The notes under the pieces: model-generated
The model's input: only the letters and a program-made list of their open reading frames with translations
Database searches by the model: none
What the model was told of the DNA's origin: nothing
Position numbers and translations under genes: made by a program
In this document: piece by piece, positions 52,264 through 64,000 of the stretch
How positions within the stretch are numbered: the stretch's first letter is position 1
Layout of the letters: every line of letters starts with the position of its first letter
Assembly: GCA_034769895.1 (NCBI GenBank)
Contig: CM068369.1
Location: forward strand, 148,528,574-148,592,573
From: Magicicada septendecula
Taxonomy: Eukaryota; Arthropoda; Insecta; Hemiptera; Cicadidae
Direction of reading: 5' to 3'
DNA: 64,000 nt

Positions 52264-54944
52264 ACACTGCTTATATATCAAAATTGGCTCCCATTACATT
52301 TCTACATCAAGTGCGATATTTTGCCTTCTGCTTCTTTATACTAGGCTTTAATTTAGGTAATTCGTTCTTTGTTGATTTACAATACTCCAAAAATTTTAGT
52401 CTCCTATCAAGTCATAAATATTCGTTATAATAGCAATAACTGTATATAATTCGTTATAATTCGCTATAGTTCGTTCTTGTTGGCCCTGTTATAATAACTA
52501 TATTAAAATTGTACGCTGATTGGTAGCTTCACTGACAGTAACCACTGTTAGGCCTGCATTTATGATTTATCACTTTTTCTTAAATGTTTGTGGAACGCAA
52601 TTGTAATGCAATTGATTGTGTTATATAAATGCAATTACTATGTTCTACTTATACACAGACTACATTATTAACTCTAGGTTTATCCTTATAAGGAGTGTAA
52701 TATTTGAAGGCAATGGAGGAGACAGCTGGCATTCATGTACTCCATGACACTTTTACCAATAATCGGGAGCCGTTAATTGTCATTTTCCAAGCTCTCATAA
52801 AGTACGTTGTTGCACTGTGGTTTTTGTTGGAATATTCTGAAGCTACACTTTGACATTTTACACTTTATAAAAGAAAAAAAACTTCTTTTCAACAATAAAG
52901 ATACAATTAGATATAAACTTTATATGTATTTTATTTATCCCCTTCTTTAGAATCCCTGAACATATTTTAGTTCATTTTTAACAAACACACAAAAGGTATC
53001 AAATTGTTAGAGTAAATTTAAGATTACAGTATTAAAAAGTGACGTTTGAACATTCATGAGCATATCTAATTATAATGTCTACTGCGCCCAATTATAATAA
53101 AGTGGATTTGATTATGATGATAAACGAATATTGCCTACAGATATCGGTTCCTCTGTTAATCATATTATTTCTTAGTTTCTTAACTTGATCCAGTCATCTG
53201 TAGCTTTTTAATGTGGCTCTTTATCTCATATCTGCTTATTCCTAAGAGAATATTAGTTTCATCAATATAATTATGTGTTGAGTACAATATAAATATTTAA
53301 GCCTAACAATATCAACAGAATCCGTGTGTTGTTATTCGAAAGTTACAGAAACGGTGCATCTGTGTGATGTCTGCAGACAGAAGCATAAGTATCTCTTACT
53401 AAACTCAAAACTAATAGGTATAAACCAGTTTACACATATACTGATGTGTGTATCCGTATTTGCTTAGAGTCAAAGCGGTTGGTGAGCGGATAAATGTATT
53501 TATTTACTTAGTAGTAAATGTTAACTCTTGTCTGTAAATTACGATTTGCAATTAATCCGTTCTAGAATTACTGAAGCTGTTCAGTTACCGCGACGTATTA
53601 AACTTTCCTTGAAAAGCTGCTGAAGGCAAAGCACACGTTTACATGTCCATATGTTTCTCCTCTGCAAACTACACTGGTTATCAATTTATGATAAACCGCT
53701 ATATTTTATGATTTTTTAAAATCTCTTCCTTCTACTTTACGTCGTGTTAAGAACTACAAATAGTTGAGTACAAGATTAAGTCATGGTTACATTAGGTCAT
53801 GGTTGTGACCTCTGTAATAATTTTTAAAATAATTTTGATCAACCATTTATGTTCAAAGACTATAAAGAGCTGTAGGCAGAGAAGAAGCAGAAAGTAGCGT
53901 CATTTAAATAACAATGGTGATACTTAAAATTTAAAGGCAAATCACTTGTTACATATTACAAAAAAATTAGTTCATTCTTTTTTGTAATGTTAATGAATAA
54001 AATCATAATCTTCCAGACATTGGCAGTAGACTTGCTTGTGAACTTTGTGAATATTTGTCGCTATCGTGTATCATATAATGTAGAATGAGAAGAATAAATT
54101 AAAGGTACATGGTACGTATTGTTAGTTATTAGTATTGTGTGATTCATTAAAATATTTCGATCAAAATATTACCCAGAATATTATTGTGACTATACTACTA
54201 TAGGGTACGTTGCTATTATTAAAGTAAGGACAATTGCATAAGACAGATATAAAAACTAATGCATATGTATTGCAGAATTTTATGCAATTTTCATCAAAGA
54301 ATACAATTTTCTTGAACGATTTTATCAAAGATTTTATGAAATTTTAACGCAGTAAAACGAGTTTAATAAAAAGCGACATGTATGCAACGAAACTTTTAGA
54401 ATGTCTTGAAAACTCCCTGTGCGACTGCTCGCAGTGTTCCCTCACAAGCGGTAAATTGTATAAATACTTTGATGGAATTGTTTTTTGAACTAAAATCAAA
54501 ATATAAAATTTCAAGAAATCAGCAGGGTTAGATTAATGAAATTCAGTTCTAACGAATGTCTGGAATATTGTTTTTGAACTTAAGTTAATATATTTTGTAA
54601 TTCCTACCCTACGATTCCGACAGGATTTTAATGGAAATACGCGTATTCGATTTATAATTCTGACTAACAATACTTGGTTTATGTAGTAGCAGTTCAGGCT
54701 AAACGTAAAAAATCTAATAGTTTGTTAGAATCTTTAGTTCATATTATCAAACTCAGATATAAATAATAGAGATTATTTTTGTGAGAAACAGTTCTGAATA
54801 CAATTGTGACCACTCAGTGTAAGTTTATCGTACTTCACAGACAAGTATGAAAATATTTTGAAATGTCTGAATTATAAAGTTAGTTTACTACTGAAATTAA
54901 TCCATAAATTTCTTATCTTGACCCATTCTTAAAGTCAAATTACG

Positions 54945-54949
<5 letters not shown>
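52264..54949. other. No gene seen
   Basis: About 2.7 kb of AT-rich DNA. I find no domain-bearing frame, structural RNA or element terminus. Confidence 0.5.

Positions 54950-54992
<43 letters not shown>
54950..54992. repeat. (TA)n microsatellite at an LTR boundary
   Basis: An uninterrupted TA run directly abutting the TGTAACGC start of the following LTR. It was probably the insertion site. Confidence 0.95.
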
Positions 54993-54995
<3 letters not shown>

Positions 54996-57388
54996 AACGC
55001 AACAGAAATGCTGGCATCCATGTTACATAAAAATTATATTAACAAAATAATAAACAAGTCAATATCTAACCCCATGATAAAACAAAAGTCTAATAATTAC
55101 ATTAATAATTATAGATAAAGATAAATAAGGATGCAAGGTAGAAATAACGAGAATAAACAAACCTGTAAGTTAGATAATAGTTAATGATCTATGTTCAGTG
55201 AAAAGTAAATCAATGTGATACTGATGAGAAGTGTAAGAAGTAGAATAGTACAGAAATTGTCAAAGTAAATAACCATGAAAGTAAACAAAAATGAAACAAT
55301 AATTTACCTTATAGCAATAGCAAGTAAGGATTTTGAGTTAAATGATATTATTTTGTGACAACTAATGTTATGATAAAGTTTATGTTATGTTATACCAATT
55401 ACTTGTTGAGTTAATGAAAGGTAATGAAACAGAATTTATTATTCAATTACTGTTGTAGAATGATATGTGAAGCAGCTAGTTAGCGTTAATAGATTTGAAT
55501 TTTCTTATATGTGATCCATAGGTCAAGATAAAATTGTCATTAGATATGGAAAAAATAATTATTTATGTAAATGTTAATAGTTAAGATTTGATTATATGTA
55601 TGAATTTATGTAAAAGGGCTATAGATGTTTACCAGTTATAAACACAGGTAGGTCCGTATACAATAAAAGGCCTAACAGACAATAACACTATATAACTACT
55701 CATACCATAAAGGTTAGGTACATAAATTAATAATAATTAATGAATACGGTTTGAAGAGCTAGGAAAAAACATTAAATTAGTAATGATATATAATAAACCA
55801 TATAAATTTATACAAATTATGATAATGCCACAATACCATGATATCGATTGATAACGTTTAATATCGAAAAGGTAGTAAATATAAAAGAAACAGGCTCATA
55901 TCAAAAAACCAGCAGAATATGTGTAGAAAATAATAAACCAACTATCGGTAAAGTTATATTCCGATATGATAGCAAATTAGTAAGGAATAGACAAAAAATA
56001 TATGAAATAAACACTATATACAAAACATGTAGAAGGAAGAAAAATTCTGGGTTGCTATGGACTACAGGAAATGAAGAAGTTGTTGATTTTCAATTATTGC
56101 TTTTTATGATCTGAATGTGATGAGATTAAAAATCTAGTAAATATCTCATATAACCGGAATATTCTAAAATATTTGACACAATTATAATAAACAAAATACT
56201 AAAGATAATATTCTTGAATCTTGCCAGTACAGTTTAACCAAACAAGACTATAGTATGAAATCACAATAGAAAATAAATAACTGGGTTCTACAAAGAAGGA
56301 CTTGAATTGTCCTATATCCGAAAGGAATTGATGATATATTAAACCAAATAGAAAGAGTTAACTGTATCACAACTAATAATATACACTACACGAGAACTTA
56401 TAACCTTTCAAATACACGGAACATCACTAATTGCTTCAACCGAGAGAAGAACGTATTTGGATCCAGGAATTGCAGAAGGAGCATCAATCGGGCTGTAAAT
56501 CAATCCGGAGAGCTGTATTGCCGATGTGGACAGGACAAGAATTCCATTTTATTAAACCGAAGAAAGAATATCGTACGGCGTAATCATCCAGGACAGCAAA
56601 ATTATCAAACAACCGCCTACCAGATTCGCTTCGTTATAGTCTGGTAAATTATTATTGTATAAATCATATTAACTACACAACACTTCAAATCTGTAAATCT
56701 TGCAGTCTTATCTATGTATTTTTAATCTTCCCCACAGTTACAAGAACCTTCACACCCTGAATTAAGTTAATTACAAATTAAAACACATTATATAACCGAA
56801 TCTAAATAAAGTATAGGACTGATTAATAATCGATTCACGCAATCTATAGCCCATGTGTATGTCAGTTAGAACATATCTTATTCAATGTTAAAGAAGTAAA
56901 CAAATAAAGAACCTTTGTATAGGTGCAAAATCTTGTCATTTGGAGTATGATTTAATGAATTGGGAATAAAAAGTAACTGACTAAGTATAGAATAATTGGT
57001 TAACATAAACAGTGAAATAACCTCTAAGTTTCGTTGCTCCGGTACTACAGCGCTTATAGCGGAATTCTCCGACACCAAAGAGAGAGCGTAAAAATACAAA
57101 ATTATACATAATTCTCTTCAAGGTATAATAGGGTTGAACGAAATTACAGAATAACACATTAATTATTTAAGTTTCAAGTACACTAACACTGATATTTTTT
57201 AGAGAGATAAGTTAATATTAGTTAATTAAATCAATATATCCCACAACTCCAAATATCTCAGATATTTAAATAATTAAGTAAATTAAAACGACCTAAGAGA
57301 GTAAAGACAGGGGAACATACCCGTTCATAGCAACGAATAGGCTTACATTGTGTGAAAATAACGAACCGTACGTACCCGTTTACTTACA
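54993..57388 (+). mobile_element. Long LTR (about 2.4 kb) of a Gypsy-like fossil
   Basis: It runs from TGTAACGC to TTACTTACA (57380-57388) and is followed at 57391 by TTGGCGCTCAACC, a primer-binding-type phrase, and then at 57481 by a long gag frame. Its first bases resemble those of the 2.7-kb LTRs (TGTAACG), but the rest does not align, so it is a separate family. A small 88-codon frame at 55848-56114 has no recognisable domain. Confidence 0.65.
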
Positions 57389-57480
57389 AATTGGCGCTCA
57401 ACCAGTGTAGGGCTTAAGTTAAGTAACTATAACTATATTAATATTACTTAACCAGAGCAGGCAAATGTGGGAGAATAAAC

Positions 57481-59421
57481 ATGCATACCAGAGGTAGATC
57501 AAGGATTCGGGCAGGAGAAACGGAGAAGGAAATAGAACTAATAACAGATAGTGAAATGGAACAACAGACAGACGAAATAACGGAAACTGAAATTATTATT
57601 GACAAGGAAAGGGAACCAGTTGAAGAAGATGCCCAAGGGGACCAAATAGATAAAGCGGGAGTCAGAGAAGCACCAAGTTGGCAGGGACTGATGAAATTTA
57701 TGGCAGAACAGAACAGACTAACTAACGAAAGTCTGATGAAAATAAATGAGGAAATCAAGGAGAATAAGGAAAGCAATAGACAAATGAATGAGGAAAATAA
57801 AGAAAACTCAAAGAGACAGGAGGAAAACTCAAAGAGACTGGAGGAAAAATACGATAAAACCCATGAGGAAATTAAAGAAACCTCAAAACAAATGAACGAA
57901 AGGTTAAACCAAATTCACGAAAGGTTAGATAGGAATGATGAGGGTTTGAAACAAATGAAGGAAGACATCTTACAAATACATGAAGAAAATTTAAGGCAAA
58001 CTAATGAAAAAATGGAAAATACCCACGTGACAATTAACCAAAAAGTAGACCAAAATAATGAGGAAAGAAAATTAGAAATAGCCAAAACAAATGAAGGGTT
58101 AGAAAAAACTAACGAAACAATAGTACAGGTTCGTGAAGAACTACAAAATAAAATTAATGACATAAAAATTGAGAGTAAAACATTGGTCGAAGAAATCCAA
58201 CAGGAAACTGTCGGAAAATATGAGCAAATTCAAAACGAAGTACATCAGGTACGGGAAGAGAATAAGGAAGGGATTACGCAAATACAGACAGACATGGGTG
58301 AACGACTCGAAAGAGTCTATGGCAATTTAAATAATATGGAAGGTCAAATTAATACCAGTAAAAATAAAATAGAGGAAATTAGTAGACGTGAATTACAGTT
58401 ACAAGAAGAAGTAGATTCATGGCGGGATAGGACATGTCCACATAGTCATACGAATAACCACGAGAACCGGGAGTCGATTAATTTTCGTAATTACAAGCGC
58501 AATCCGATGGAATTTTTAAAGAAGTTGGAAGAGATAATTACAAAAAATAGAGAAAATCGCTGGAGTATTATACGCAGTATGATTGACGAGACATTTAAAG
58601 ATAACTATGATAATTGGTGGACAGCGGTGCGCCCGGATATACTGGACATGACCGAGTTCAAAAAACAATTTAAAGAGAAATATTGGTCTGAATCGACCCA
58701 GAACATGATTAGAAATAATTTGAGTAATGGTCGATACGAAACAAACATAGGCCAGTCTCCTACTTCATACTTTCTAGGAAAGGTATGTATGGCACGGAAC
58801 TTAGAGCCCAGAATTCCCGAAGAATGTTTGGTGATACAATTATCCTACCACTATGAGGAGGGGATAAAAAATGCACGTATGTGTAGCCAAATCAAAACGA
58901 TTTCAGCCATGGCCAAATTCCTTGAGAATTATGAGCACGAGAACCAATACCAAAGAAATAGGATGTTAAATTATAAATATCAGAAGTATAATAATAACGC
59001 ACCACCAACCAATTCTCATAATAATGATCACAATCGACCTGCGCAGAACGTTAATGCAGATAGAACCCAAAATGAGCACGCGAATAAAAATTCCAGGAGC
59101 TATAATTATCGTGGCAATAATACTTATAATTACCGAGATAGTCGCAATAATAGAGGAGATGGGGACAGACGACCCAATAATTATAGGCATAACGTTAATT
59201 ACATCTACTCCAGGCCTCAAGGTAATCAGCGACGGTATTACCCAAGGAGTCACCGATATGACAATCATTATGACCAGTCCCGGCGTGAAGACAACTATCC
59301 ACTTGAAAGAAATCATAGGATAGCGGAACCTAATACAGAGGACCGCACCGAAACTGTACTAAATCAACATAATAATCCGAATGAAAATAGAGAAGAGGGG
59401 GTAAGCCCTCATTTAAACTAA
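57481..59421 (+). CDS. Gag-like protein of a long-LTR retrotransposon fossil (frame uninterrupted)
   Basis: A 646-codon open frame starting about 90 bp after the primer-binding phrase. Residues about 75-325 are a long charged coiled coil rich in Glu, Lys, Asn and Gln, with recurring N-E-E-N/K and R-L-E/D patterns (internal duplications near 57790-57960). Residues about 335-490 have the look of a Ty3/Gypsy capsid region: NPMEFLKKLEEII, then WW.AV, EFKKQFKEKYW (the F...F...Y/FW pattern) and SPTSYFLGKV. The C-terminus (about 500-646) is low-complexity Asn/Arg/Tyr-rich with no Cys-His zinc knuckle; the basic residues probably take over nucleic-acid binding. The frame looks whole, but the element is not: polymerase sequence is missing downstream. 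Confidence 0.75.
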   Translation: MHTRGRSRIRAGETEKEIELITDSEMEQQTDEITETEIIIDKEREPVEEDAQGDQIDKAGVREAPSWQGLMKFMAEQNRLTNESLMKINEEIKENKESNRQMNEENKENSKRQEENSKRLEEKYDKTHEEIKETSKQMNERLNQIHERLDRNDEGLKQMKEDILQIHEENLRQTNEKMENTHVTINQKVDQNNEERKLEIAKTNEGLEKTNETIVQVREELQNKINDIKIESKTLVEEIQQETVGKYEQIQNEVHQVREENKEGITQIQTDMGERLERVYGNLNNMEGQINTSKNKIEEISRRELQLQEEVDSWRDRTCPHSHTNNHENRESINFRNYKRNPMEFLKKLEEIITKNRENRWSIIRSMIDETFKDNYDNWWTAVRPDILDMTEFKKQFKEKYWSESTQNMIRNNLSNGRYETNIGQSPTSYFLGKVCMARNLEPRIPEECLVIQLSYHYEEGIKNARMCSQIKTISAMAKFLENYEHENQYQRNRMLNYKYQKYNNNAPPTNSHNNDHNRPAQNVNADRTQNEHANKNSRSYNYRGNNTYNYRDSRNNRGDGDRRPNNYRHNVNYIYSRPQGNQRRYYPRSHRYDNHYDQSRREDNYPLERNHRIAEPNTEDRTETVLNQHNNPNENREEGVSPHLN

Positions 59422-59640
59422 TAGAGGCAGTGAAAAATAATGAATACCCTTCACTGAACCGTAATCTTGGGGAACAACGACTTGTAAACAAAATTAAGAA
59501 TAATAATACCATAACTGTAATTAATAACCACTATTTAAAGAATATTAGAGAAGATTTATTGGAAGAGGATAAGAAACATGTAAACAGTAATAGTAATAAC
59601 GAAATCATATATGTAACAGCAAAATTCTAAAAGACAGTAA
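59422..59640 (+). mobile_element. Post-gag remnant of the same fossil
   Basis: A short frame (59430-59630) begins 8 bp after the gag stop and ends at the start of a tandem-repeat field. It may be the beginning of the next retrotransposon region. No protease or polymerase motif is present before it ends, so the fossil is incomplete. Confidence 0.4.
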
Positions 59641-60005
59641 GACCAACTTACAAAAATTATTTGAAATCACTATTATATATAAAACGAATTTAGTAAGAAA
59701 AAAAAATTACTAAATTCAAAAAGAAATATTACCACTAAATTCTAAAATACAATAAGAACAACTTCTTACCAGTCTTGAAGAGAAAATACTTGGAATTTAA
59801 AAAGAATTTGAATTTGAATAAAACCACTAAATTCTAAAATACAATAGGAACAACTTATTACCAGTCTTGAAGAGAAAATACTTGGAATTTAAAAAGAATT
59901 TGAATTTGAATAAAACCAATAAATTCTAAAATACAATAAGAACCACTTATTATCGATTTTGAAGAAAAAACACTTGTAAATAAAAGAGAATTTGTTGATC
60001 AATAA
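59625..60005. repeat. Tandem repeat, about 92-bp unit, about 3-4 copies
   Basis: Good copies start near 59732, 59824 and 59915, sharing AAATTCTAAAATACAATA, CTTGAAGAGAAAATACTTGG and AAAGAATTTGAATTTGAATA. A degenerate earlier copy (AAATTCTAAAAGACAGTAAG) starts near 59625. The array begins where the post-gag frame ends. Confidence 0.85.
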
Positions 60006-60091
60006 AATAAATAGAAAAAAATGTCATTCAAAATGAAGTAAGTCTGAATTAAATTATAGTTAAGAAGAAGGTATTAAGAAGCGTTAATAAC

Positions 60092-60255
60092 AAACCCCAA
60101 GATTACAGAAGAAAGCTAGAATTATTACTAAACGTCTACAAAGAAATAGTGTGAATAATGAATCATGAAACCCCAAGATTACAGAAGAAATCTAGAATTA
60201 TTACTAAACGTCTACAAAGAGATAGTGTGAATAATAAATAATGAAACCCAAGATA
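60092..60255. repeat. Tandem repeat, 76-bp unit, about 2 copies
   Basis: AACCCCAAGATTACAGAAGA units start at about 60093 and 60169, with the start of a third at about 60245. The two full copies differ at only a few bases, so this duplication is younger than its surroundings. Confidence 0.88.
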
Positions 60256-61178
60256 AAAAGTTTTTACCTCAAATCTACCTATACAAAATAATAAAAGATA
60301 AATCATATGACCTAAAATACATACCACATTGCCAAGTGAAGGAAACAACTTCAGTAAACGATTGAATGTAACCAATGTAATATTAAAGAAAATGAGAAAG
60401 AAAGAGTATTTATGAACATAATTCATTGAAAAATAAACACCCAAATTATGAAATACGATAAGAATAATAATAGTTGAGCTAAGGACTGTGTCTAGTCAGA
60501 AACACAGTTATAATGATAATCACACAATAATTATTTAGAAAATATTGAGATCAGAAAAACAAATGAAGAAGATACTTAGCATTATAATCACAACAAGAAT
60601 GAAAAACAAAATTAATTACAAATGATAACAGTCAGATTTAATATCAAAGAATGTTTAAGGAAACTAAAATGGAATCACAAAGTGTGAAGGATAGTAATGA
60701 AGAAATATAAAAGCAACAAAGAACAAAATTTTTTCCCAAATATTTATTATTAAGTAATTAAAGAGATTATTAGGAGATTATTATATTTTATAGCTGACTG
60801 TAGATGAATTCCAGCAGTACTATATTAAGGTGTGGTGTGGGCAGCAGAGTATGAAGCCAAACAGTGCCTATCTGAACTGTACCAACGCACATATTAGGGA
60901 TTGTTAGGGAAATTAAATATTTAAGGAATATTAGAATAGTTGCAAGAATGACCTCAGTTTCCAAAAGAGTAGGACGAAGAAAACAGAAAGAAATTAAATG
61001 ACAGAAGAATAATTGAGAAATACAGTGATTACAGTAATTATAAGTAGAAGAGATGTGAACCTAAAGTATCATTGAATATTGTAGCCAACTATCAAAAAAT
61101 ACTGTTTACAGAAATTAAAAATGATCAAGAATGTTAATTAAAATGATGAAATGTTATTAAATAAAGAATTATTAATAC
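60256..61178. other. No gene seen; possibly fossil interior
   Basis: AT-rich, Asn/Lys-codon-biased sequence like the gag fossil. It ends at the next LTR. It could be interior sequence of a long-LTR element, but no protease, reverse transcriptase or integrase motif is visible. Confidence 0.45.
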
Positions 61179-63919
61179 TGTAACGTCACAGAACGTTCCA
61201 TAAAGGAAATCATTTACATAGCAATTTATCATAAGAGGAAAGTGAGGTGAACAGTATCGAACCCAAGTAGTCCTAAAAAATTGTGTAAATTTGTCTAATA
61301 ATTATTACTACTAACATGAAAAACGACCAGACTTTGACTAAGACACAAACCCCATATATATTATTAAAGTGAATGACAGTGAAAAAACCATAAGACACTA
61401 TAAGAGAGACAAATAATGTCAGAATCAACCAAAATGAAGTCATTAATTATTAAGTTTTATAACTCTGAATAGAGTATTAAGAAATATTTTTTGTGAATGA
61501 ATGGACATGATCCATTATTATATTATGTAATGTAAATAAAATAAATGTATTAAATGACTTAAATACATTATTAGAAAGAAGCTAAGTTAAAATAAGAATT
61601 ATATATTTGTTATGACAAAAAATATTAATGTGTTGGATTTAAGACCAAACACTCAAATTTCATGTAAAAATTAATTATTATCAGATTGAAATAAAAACTA
61701 TATTTAATTGTCAAGCAGACAAAAGTGAATAATTTATCTTAAACAAAGAAAGCTGTCAAATGAATAAAAAGCAGTCAAAATAGCCAAAAACAGTATTAAC
61801 TAAAATCATGTGGTAGGCATATAATATTGTATGATTTATGAATTTAATGTTGCCAAAATGCAACCAAATTGCATTATAAAGTTGAAATATAATATAAAGC
61901 GACTATACTAATATATTTGACTAACTTTAACATTGTAATAATCGAGTTAGCAACATATTTACCTATACCATGTATGGCTGGAGCCAATCAACCAGTACAA
62001 AAATAGTCATATCTGGCTAAATATTTACAAAATGTTAACAAAAATAAAATAGAATGGTAAAATACTTCAGTATACCTTAAAAACGAACAAACGCAGTTGA
62101 AAATAAGATCAATTATAAAAGAATTTAACTTATAAGAGTGAGATTTTTCACACCATGAAAAAGGGCATCTCAAGACCAATCAATATGATGCTATGTCATC
62201 CTGTAATAAAAATAATATGTGTAAAGAGTAACCAGGTATCACAAAAGACAGACAATATAATACACTCTGAGTGTACACTAGTGAAATACTACATATGTTA
62301 AAGAAAGAGACTAATTATTGTGTTATAACATTGACAAAAACCTAGGCCATGGACAGAGGCCAGGTAAAATTGTAATTATCTATGTATTATATATGTTAAA
62401 ATTTGTATGTTTTGTTATAGGAAGATAGTAATGTTATATGTTCAGATTGTGGAAGAGACATAATAGTTTCACAACAATTTTTGTTCTAAAAAAATTGAAT
62501 TTTAATGACAACAACCCAAGGTGAGAGTTGTATATTGTGTTACTTATTAGACTTAATTTAATTAAAAACCAATCATAATTAGTATCACTAGATTCAGTTG
62601 AAAACAGAGAATCTAAATGTAATAATGGCATACAAATTGTGAGTACTAATGTAAAACTGTTTGATAAATACCAGAGTAATTTTGGAAATATCCTTAGTGT
62701 GAAGAATAAGAAATTTGTTCTAAAAGCTTCGACGGAAATGAATTTTGTTCCATAATGTTCCATTTCGTTTATTCTCGAACAATCTAGAAAGAATTTTTAC
62801 ACAAATATACCGGAAGTCGATGTAAACAATCAGCCTGAATTAGTATAAAAGAGAGACCAAATTCGACACAAAAACACTTGAAACTTGAACTCCAGAACAG
62901 ATGCATCACCCACGACACTGATCAACGCAGCTAAGGCGAAACCGAGAGGCGAGAAATCGACAAGACCCGAAGAAAGGCTTTTCCCGTACATAGACAAACA
63001 GACTGACATAACCTCTACAAGAATCTACGCCAATGTGTTGCTGAAATAGAGCAGCAGCACGGCAACTTTTAATAGAAATCACGCAGCCAGAACGTCAACG
63101 CCCCAGGAGGGACCAAAACTTTAAATAGAGAACCAATTCTGCTGTGTTCGCATAGACAGACTAACTTGACAATAACCCCCTTAACGTAAACAAACAAACA
63201 CAAAGCCTTTCTCGACACTGCATGGGAATTAGCGCTGTGGCGGCAAATTTTAGAATCAACGCGGAGCAGCTGAGTTGTCGTGGCGGGGTTTGAACGAGAA
63301 TCTACTGCCAAACGTTTTCACAAAAAGTGCGGAAATAGTAAATGATCGCAATTTTGACTTATAATAGATTCAGTGCACATGTGAAGAGGCGAGATTGAAA
63401 AAACTACCCGAGAGGAGTGTCCTGTGCGAGATTAATTAATCATTGGTACGTGAGTTACCAAAATTAAAATCATTTTTTTACCTGGTTACATTTATCACAC
63501 AGTTGTACTGCACATGCCACACACACCTTCAAATCACTTAATTTTTCTTGTAAGGCATCTTATTGATATGTCTTGGTAGTTCAAAGGAGTCACGTCCTGA
63601 GAGTAAAGATTTTTTCACGTATTAAACTCATGCTTTTCAACTGAGTAAAAAATTGAAAACACTAGCCGATACTTGATTGGATATATAAAATTGTCAATGA
63701 TAATAATAATAATAACTTGTGAAATTTTTTTTTCTTTAGGAACTCTGAAATTTTATAATTTTTATATGAATGTTAGTCCTTCAGACGATTTGTTTGTTTT
63801 TGAAGAATCATTAAACTTACCTGATTTTTTCAAGCTAAATTGACTCGTTTATATTTTTTCATAGAAGTAAGATTTAAAAATTTTAATTTCTTTAATAATC
63901 ACATTTTATTCTTGGAACA
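61179..63919 (+). mobile_element. Long LTR (about 2.7 kb), copy 2
   Basis: It starts TGTAACGTCACAG and ends TTGGAACA, aligning with 41393-44092 over its whole length. Many substitutions and small indels separate the two, so both insertions are old and independent. It is followed by the same leader, so it is a 5' LTR whose interior lies beyond the window. Confidence 0.65.
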
Positions 63920-64000
63920 AACGATTCCAAGTGGCGCCCACAAAAACATAGTATTAAGTTGTGTTACAGGACTACATCACCGCAGAGGATCCAATCAACA
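63920..64000 (+). other. Leader after LTR copy 2 (runs off the window)
   Basis: TGGCGCCCAC at about 63932, then sequence matching the leader of copy 1 to the window edge. Confidence 0.55.

Noticed and set aside
55848-56114. An 88-codon gene inside the 2.4-kb LTR
   Set aside because: No domain is recognisable and the composition equals its surroundings; one frame of this length is expected by chance in 2.4 kb.
59625-60255. A CRISPR-like array
   Set aside because: The units are contiguous tandem repeats of 92 and 76 bp without spacers, in a eukaryotic, transposon-rich context.
41393-63919. One giant retrotransposon with the two 2.7-kb repeats as its 5' and 3' LTRs
   Set aside because: Both copies are followed by the same leader with the primer-binding-type phrase. 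A 3' LTR would not be. They are also strongly diverged, and unrelated elements lie between them.

Overview
The window looks like intergenic DNA from a large, AT-rich, repeat-laden animal genome, most likely an arthropod and plausibly an insect. The support is the mix of elements: Jockey-type, RTE-like and other LINEs, a mariner remnant, a tRNA-derived SINE, a Helitron, several Penelope-like elements (PLEs), long-LTR retrotransposon fossils, and long TG/CA/GA/TC/TA microsatellites. I see no host protein-coding gene, rRNA or genuine tRNA. Nearly every reading frame with recognisable content belongs to a transposable element, and most are decayed.

Layout. 1-15.7 kb: a LINE remnant (0.87-2.1 kb), an odd non-coding block (2.9-4.3 kb), two pairs of diverged dispersed repeats, a Jockey fragment (12.4-13.1 kb), a mariner remnant (14.9-15.2 kb) and a SINE with a perfect 12-bp target duplication. 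15.7-28.3 kb: a nested stack. An LTR-retrotransposon fossil (LTR plus gag) is split by a 9.57-kb DNA transposon (16946-26514) with terminal inverted repeats and a TAA target duplication. A PLE scrap sits inside that transposon, and an antisense LINE abuts the far gag piece. 33.4-41.1 kb: a Jockey fragment fused in frame to a PLE tail, a PLE with inverted terminal repeats, a 295-bp hammerhead-bearing mini-element, and LINE and PLE tails. 41.4-64 kb: two copies of a 2.7-kb LTR, a 4.6-kb Helitron just after the first, a 2.2-kb inverted-repeat element, and another long-LTR fossil whose 646-codon gag frame is uninterrupted.

Two things stand out. First, the 9.57-kb transposon carries a degenerate two-exon gene on the minus strand. 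It reads as N-terminal zinc motifs, a large central region, a domain with the acidic-residue plan of FEN1/XPG nucleases, and a C-terminal cysteine-rich module. This best fits the Academ superfamily, but the assignment is from memory of the family. Second, PLE pieces throughout the window carry hammerhead-ribozyme motifs. The two arms of the 36.5-38.7 kb element hold versions that differ by a pairing-preserving change, and a third well-formed motif lies downstream of the Jockey/PLE fusion.

All identifications come from reading the sequence by eye. Boundaries without a duplicated target or a terminal motif are approximate.
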